The notes below the pieces were generated by a model. That model was given only the letters and a program-made list of their open reading frames with translations. It was not told the DNA's origin and did no database searches. The position numbers and the translations under genes were made by a program. Below are positions 61,124-64,000 of a DNA stretch of 64,000 nt, in pieces. Source of the stretch: Lantana camara. Lineage: Eukaryota; Streptophyta; Magnoliopsida; Lamiales; Verbenaceae. Numbering within the stretch: position 1 is the stretch's first letter; each line of letters begins with the position of its first letter. The stretch is taken from contig CM074863.1 in assembly GCA_037501455.1 (NCBI GenBank), positions 13,264,001 through 13,328,000 of the forward strand, given 5' to 3'.

Positions 61124-62950
61124 ATGGCCACTGTTTTAGCCACCCCGCCGCCGCCGGAGCTCTCTGCCGCACAACCTCGCTACCTCCAGCTCCACCTTCT
61201 CCTCCAAACCTTGACCGGGTCCGCCACCGTTTCCATCCCCCAGATCAAGCAAATACACGCGCGCATTATCCGAACTTCTGAGAGACCTCTCGGTAGTCCT
61301 GAAACGCTTTTTGTCTACAGCAAAATACTCCACTATTCCTCCTTGAAAGACTTGGCCTATAGTTTGCAACTATTTACCCAGATTCCTAACCCAAACACGT
61401 TCATCTACAACACTCTGATCAGAGCCTGTGCTCATAGCAAGGACCAGAAAAGACTAGCCTTTTCACTTTTCCAAGAGCTGCTGAAAGAAGAGGGCTTAAT
61501 CCCTGATAAGCATACCTTCCCATTTGTGCTTAAGGCTTGTGCTTATTTGTTCGCGTCGAGCGAAGGGAAACAAACGCACGCGCATGTTTTGAAACATGGG
61601 TTAGGCGCGGATGTTTACGTGAACAATAGTTTGATTCATTTCTATGCCTCCTGTGGTTGCTTGGAGAGTGCGAGAAAAGTGTTTGATAAAATGCCGGACA
61701 GAAGCCTGGTCTCATGGAACGCGATTATAGATGCGCTTGTGAGGTTGGGGGAGTTTGATGAAGCTTTGAGAATGTTCGTGGAGATGAAGCAATCATTCGA
61801 TCCGGATGGGTACACACTCCAAAGCTTGATAGATGCCTGTGCTGGTTTGGGGGCATTGTCCATGGGTATGTGGGCTCATGCATATGTATTGAGGAAGTGT
61901 GAAGTTGATGCGAATTTCGATGTTCTCATCAACAACTCTTTAATCGATATGTATTGCAAATGTGGGTCGATCAGAATGGCTCGACAGCTTTTTCAGGGAA
62001 TGAGAAGGCGTGATTTGAATTCGTGGAATGCCATAATACTAGGACTTGCAACGCATGGAGAGGCACAGAGTGTGTTTGAACATTTTGATCAAATGGTGGA
62101 TGTAGAAAAATTACTGCCTAATTCTATCACGTTTTTGGGCATCTTGAGCGGGTGCAATCATAGAGGATTAGTTAATGAGGGCCGTACATACTTTGACCTA
62201 ATGGTGAACGAGTACAACATACAACCAGTTTTGCAGCACTACGGTTGTCTAATTGACCTTCTGGCACGAAACGGGCAAATGGATGAAGCTCTTGATATTG
62301 TATCAAACATGCCAATGAAGCCAGATGCAGTGATTTGGAGAAGTCTTCTCGATGCTAGCATTAAGAAAGGCAACTTTTTGGACTTGAGCCAAGAGATGGC
62401 GAAACAAATAATGGCAGGAGAAGAAAATGCAGACAGTGGAGTTTATGTTCTTCTCTCAAAAGTATATGCATCTGCCGATAGGTGGGATGAAGTTGGACTG
62501 GTCAGGAAATTGATGAGCGAGAAAGGTGTTAATAAAGATCCAGGTTGCAGTTCTGTTGAAATCAATGGCACGGTTCATGAATTTTTTGCAGGGGACACAA
62601 CTCATCCTCAGACAAGACAAATTTACCAGTTTTTGGATGTGATTGAAGAAAGATTGAAGTCAGCAGGATATGTTGCTGAAGTATCTGAAGCCCGTTTGGT
62701 TGATGAAGTTGAGGACAGGAAAGAAAATTCACTCAAACTTCACAGTGAAAGACTGGCGATTGCCTTTGGACTGTTGAACTCGAAACCAGGGGATTCAATT
62801 AGTGTTTTCAAGAATCTTCGTGTGTGCAGAGATTGCCATAATTTTACCAAATTAGTATCCGGGGTTTTTGGGGTGGAGATTATTATGAGGGACCGTATTC
62901 GATTCCATCATTTCAAAAATGGTTCATGTTCTTGCTTGGATATTTGGTAG
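61124..62950 (+). CDS. CRR28: PLS-DYW pentatricopeptide repeat protein, CRR28-like
   Basis: Single exon, 608 residues. DYW-class PPR proteins bind one organellar transcript and convert specific C to U. The short N-terminus is Pro/Ala-rich, a possible plastid transit peptide. PPR motifs of P, L and S type run from about residue 40 to 420 (VYVNNSLIHFYASCGCLESA, SLVSWNAIIDALVRLGEFDEA, INNSLIDMYCKCGSIRMARQ). E/E+ motifs follow (KPDAVIWRSLLDA, VYVLLSKVYASADRWDEV, GVNKDPGCSSVEINGTVHEF). The DYW deaminase domain shows HSE at 540-542, CRDC at 568-571 and the C-terminal HHFKNGSCSC. The last residues are LDIW, so the canonical DYW triplet is DIW here. The overall order matches Arabidopsis CRR28 (At1g59720), which edits chloroplast ndhB and ndhD; orthology is from memory. 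A hAT element adjoins the start codon. Confidence 0.9.
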   Translation: MATVLATPPPPELSAAQPRYLQLHLLLQTLTGSATVSIPQIKQIHARIIRTSERPLGSPETLFVYSKILHYSSLKDLAYSLQLFTQIPNPNTFIYNTLIRACAHSKDQKRLAFSLFQELLKEEGLIPDKHTFPFVLKACAYLFASSEGKQTHAHVLKHGLGADVYVNNSLIHFYASCGCLESARKVFDKMPDRSLVSWNAIIDALVRLGEFDEALRMFVEMKQSFDPDGYTLQSLIDACAGLGALSMGMWAHAYVLRKCEVDANFDVLINNSLIDMYCKCGSIRMARQLFQGMRRRDLNSWNAIILGLATHGEAQSVFEHFDQMVDVEKLLPNSITFLGILSGCNHRGLVNEGRTYFDLMVNEYNIQPVLQHYGCLIDLLARNGQMDEALDIVSNMPMKPDAVIWRSLLDASIKKGNFLDLSQEMAKQIMAGEENADSGVYVLLSKVYASADRWDEVGLVRKLMSEKGVNKDPGCSSVEINGTVHEFFAGDTTHPQTRQIYQFLDVIEERLKSAGYVAEVSEARLVDEVEDRKENSLKLHSERLAIAFGLLNSKPGDSISVFKNLRVCRDCHNFTKLVSGVFGVEIIMRDRIRFHHFKNGSCSCLDIW

Positions 62951-63446
62951 AGGTTAGTCAGCTTCTCAAATTATGAGTTATTTGATTTGTAGCATTACCA
63001 TGTATATCAGACTTATTTGTACCAAAAAAAAATGTATTGCCAACCTCATCAGTAGTCTCAGGTTAACATAAGTATGAAAAACCAATAGTTGGTAATATGC
63101 AAGTTTTCAAACATATTCTCCCTACTTCATATACCATAATACAATCCTTAACTATAAAATCTGTTCAGATGCTACAATCCAAAATGAAAAAAATAATAAA
63201 GAATGAGACAACTACAAGAAGCTAGCAACTGACATTTTCTACATTCAATCACACATCGTATTTTGTATATACAAATGCTAGAGCAAAATTGTTGAGGTCT
63301 CAGGAATACTTCAATTCCTGCTTACTTCCCGTCTCAATCCACTCGTACGACAAAATTCCCAGAACTCATCAGCCAAAAAATACGACAGTATCACAACATA
63401 CATCTTAAAATCCAGAGTCTGAGACATGGATGAACTGACGGCAAGT
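62951..63446. other. Spacer between convergent PPR gene and next gene
   Basis: Holds the two 3' UTRs. It is AT-rich and no other feature is seen. Confidence 0.5.
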
Positions 63447-63746
63447 TCAATCACCTTGCGATGAAGGTGGAACCACAACAACGTGCATAGTTGCATTATT
63501 GGGAGGAAGCTGCAAACGGAGAGGAAAAAGCTTCCCGTTCAAGGGGCTTTTCGCGCACACAGATATACCGTAAATCCCCAATTCATCCTCGAGCTTCCTC
63601 GTCAATTCATCCACTTCGCTGCCCTCGAAGGTAATGCAGAGCTCCTCAAAACCCTCATCGATTTTCCCATCTTCATCAGCTATGTGAAAATATATCAACC
63701 TTCCATGGCTGCCCTTCGGCGGGGAGCTAATGAAAGCATCATTTGA
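63447..63746 (-). CDS. Last exon of an unrecognised gene (partial)
   Basis: An acceptor TTTATGCAG precedes TCA at 63746. The exon then runs 99 residues to the TGA at 63447. The protein end (HGRLIYFHIADEDGKIDEGF, then ELCITFEGSEVDEL, then FPLRLQLPPNNATMHVVVVP) looks like a compact alpha/beta domain with a real protein composition. I cannot name the family. Upstream exons lie beyond the window, and 63747-64000 is AT-rich and probably intron. The in-frame ATG at 63752 would lie 5' of the splice site, so it is not taken as the start. Confidence 0.6.
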   Translation of the reverse strand, partial: SNDAFISSPPKGSHGRLIYFHIADEDGKIDEGFEELCITFEGSEVDELTRKLEDELGIYGISVCAKSPLNGKLFPLRLQLPPNNATMHVVVVPPSSQGD

Positions 63747-64000
63747 CTGCATAAATCACCCAATATCATATAGTCAGCACAGGACAATATATACTTCAGA
63801 AATTAATTCTTAAGAAACTCATTGTTCTTGAAGCTTTAGATAAATATAAGTTCCCTGGAATTTAATTATTTATTAATACTTGAATTCATTCTTATCCACA
63901 ACCCAGTTAACATTCGATGCTCTGAATATTCCATCTTCACATTAAAAACTTGCACCCTCTCCTTTGAATATTCAATAATACTAAAATTCAAGTTCAGATA

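Overview
The window is nuclear DNA of a flowering plant. It is AT-rich, its genes are split by many short GT-AG introns, it encodes several chloroplast-targeted proteins, and it is littered with plant DNA transposons. The gene set fits a eudicot; an asterid such as a Lamiales species is possible, but that is only an impression. All gene models below were assembled by hand from reading frames, splice sites and family knowledge. In each complete model the exon lengths sum to an intact frame.

Layout. 1-8.5 kb is gene-free and repeat-rich: a Helitron with both termini, a probable solo LTR, an inverted repeat and a hAT-type MITE. 8.5-11.8 kb (-) is a plastid-type 'small multidrug export' membrane protein. 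It is divergent from an RCC1-repeat protein gene (12.5-15.1 kb, +). That gene is tail-to-tail with a PTST2-like starch granule initiation gene (15.6-19.0 kb, -). After a 5.4 kb spacer comes an NPF2/NRT1-type nitrate transporter (24.4-29.2 kb, +). At 29.4-33 kb lie two elements with related Mutator-like ends; the larger carries a broken RNase H gene fragment. Then follow AMP deaminase (33.6-41.5 kb, +, 19 exons), a caprin-like RGG protein (42.2-46.2 kb, +), an h-type thioredoxin (48.2-48.9 kb, +) and a type II J-protein with a heat-shock-element-like promoter (49.6-51.9 kb, -). 52-61 kb is again repeat-rich, with a decayed MULE carrying N-terminal transposase remnants and an antisense GRF zinc-finger pseudogene. 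A hAT element with a perfect 8-bp target duplication sits directly in front of the start codon of a single-exon DYW-class PPR gene (61.1-63.0 kb, +, CRR28-like). The window ends in the last exon of an unrecognised minus-strand gene.

Gene relationships. RCC1 protein, PTST2, NPF2 transporter and RGG protein appear in the same order as Arabidopsis At1g27060-At1g27070-At1g27080-At1g27090 (locus identities from memory). This suggests an ancient collinear block, here interrupted by AMP deaminase. Otherwise these are independent housekeeping, plastid and transport genes, not an operon-like system. I see no CRISPR array, rRNA or intact tRNA gene and no clear novel multi-gene system. The most interesting items are the transposon-gene interactions and the collinear block.
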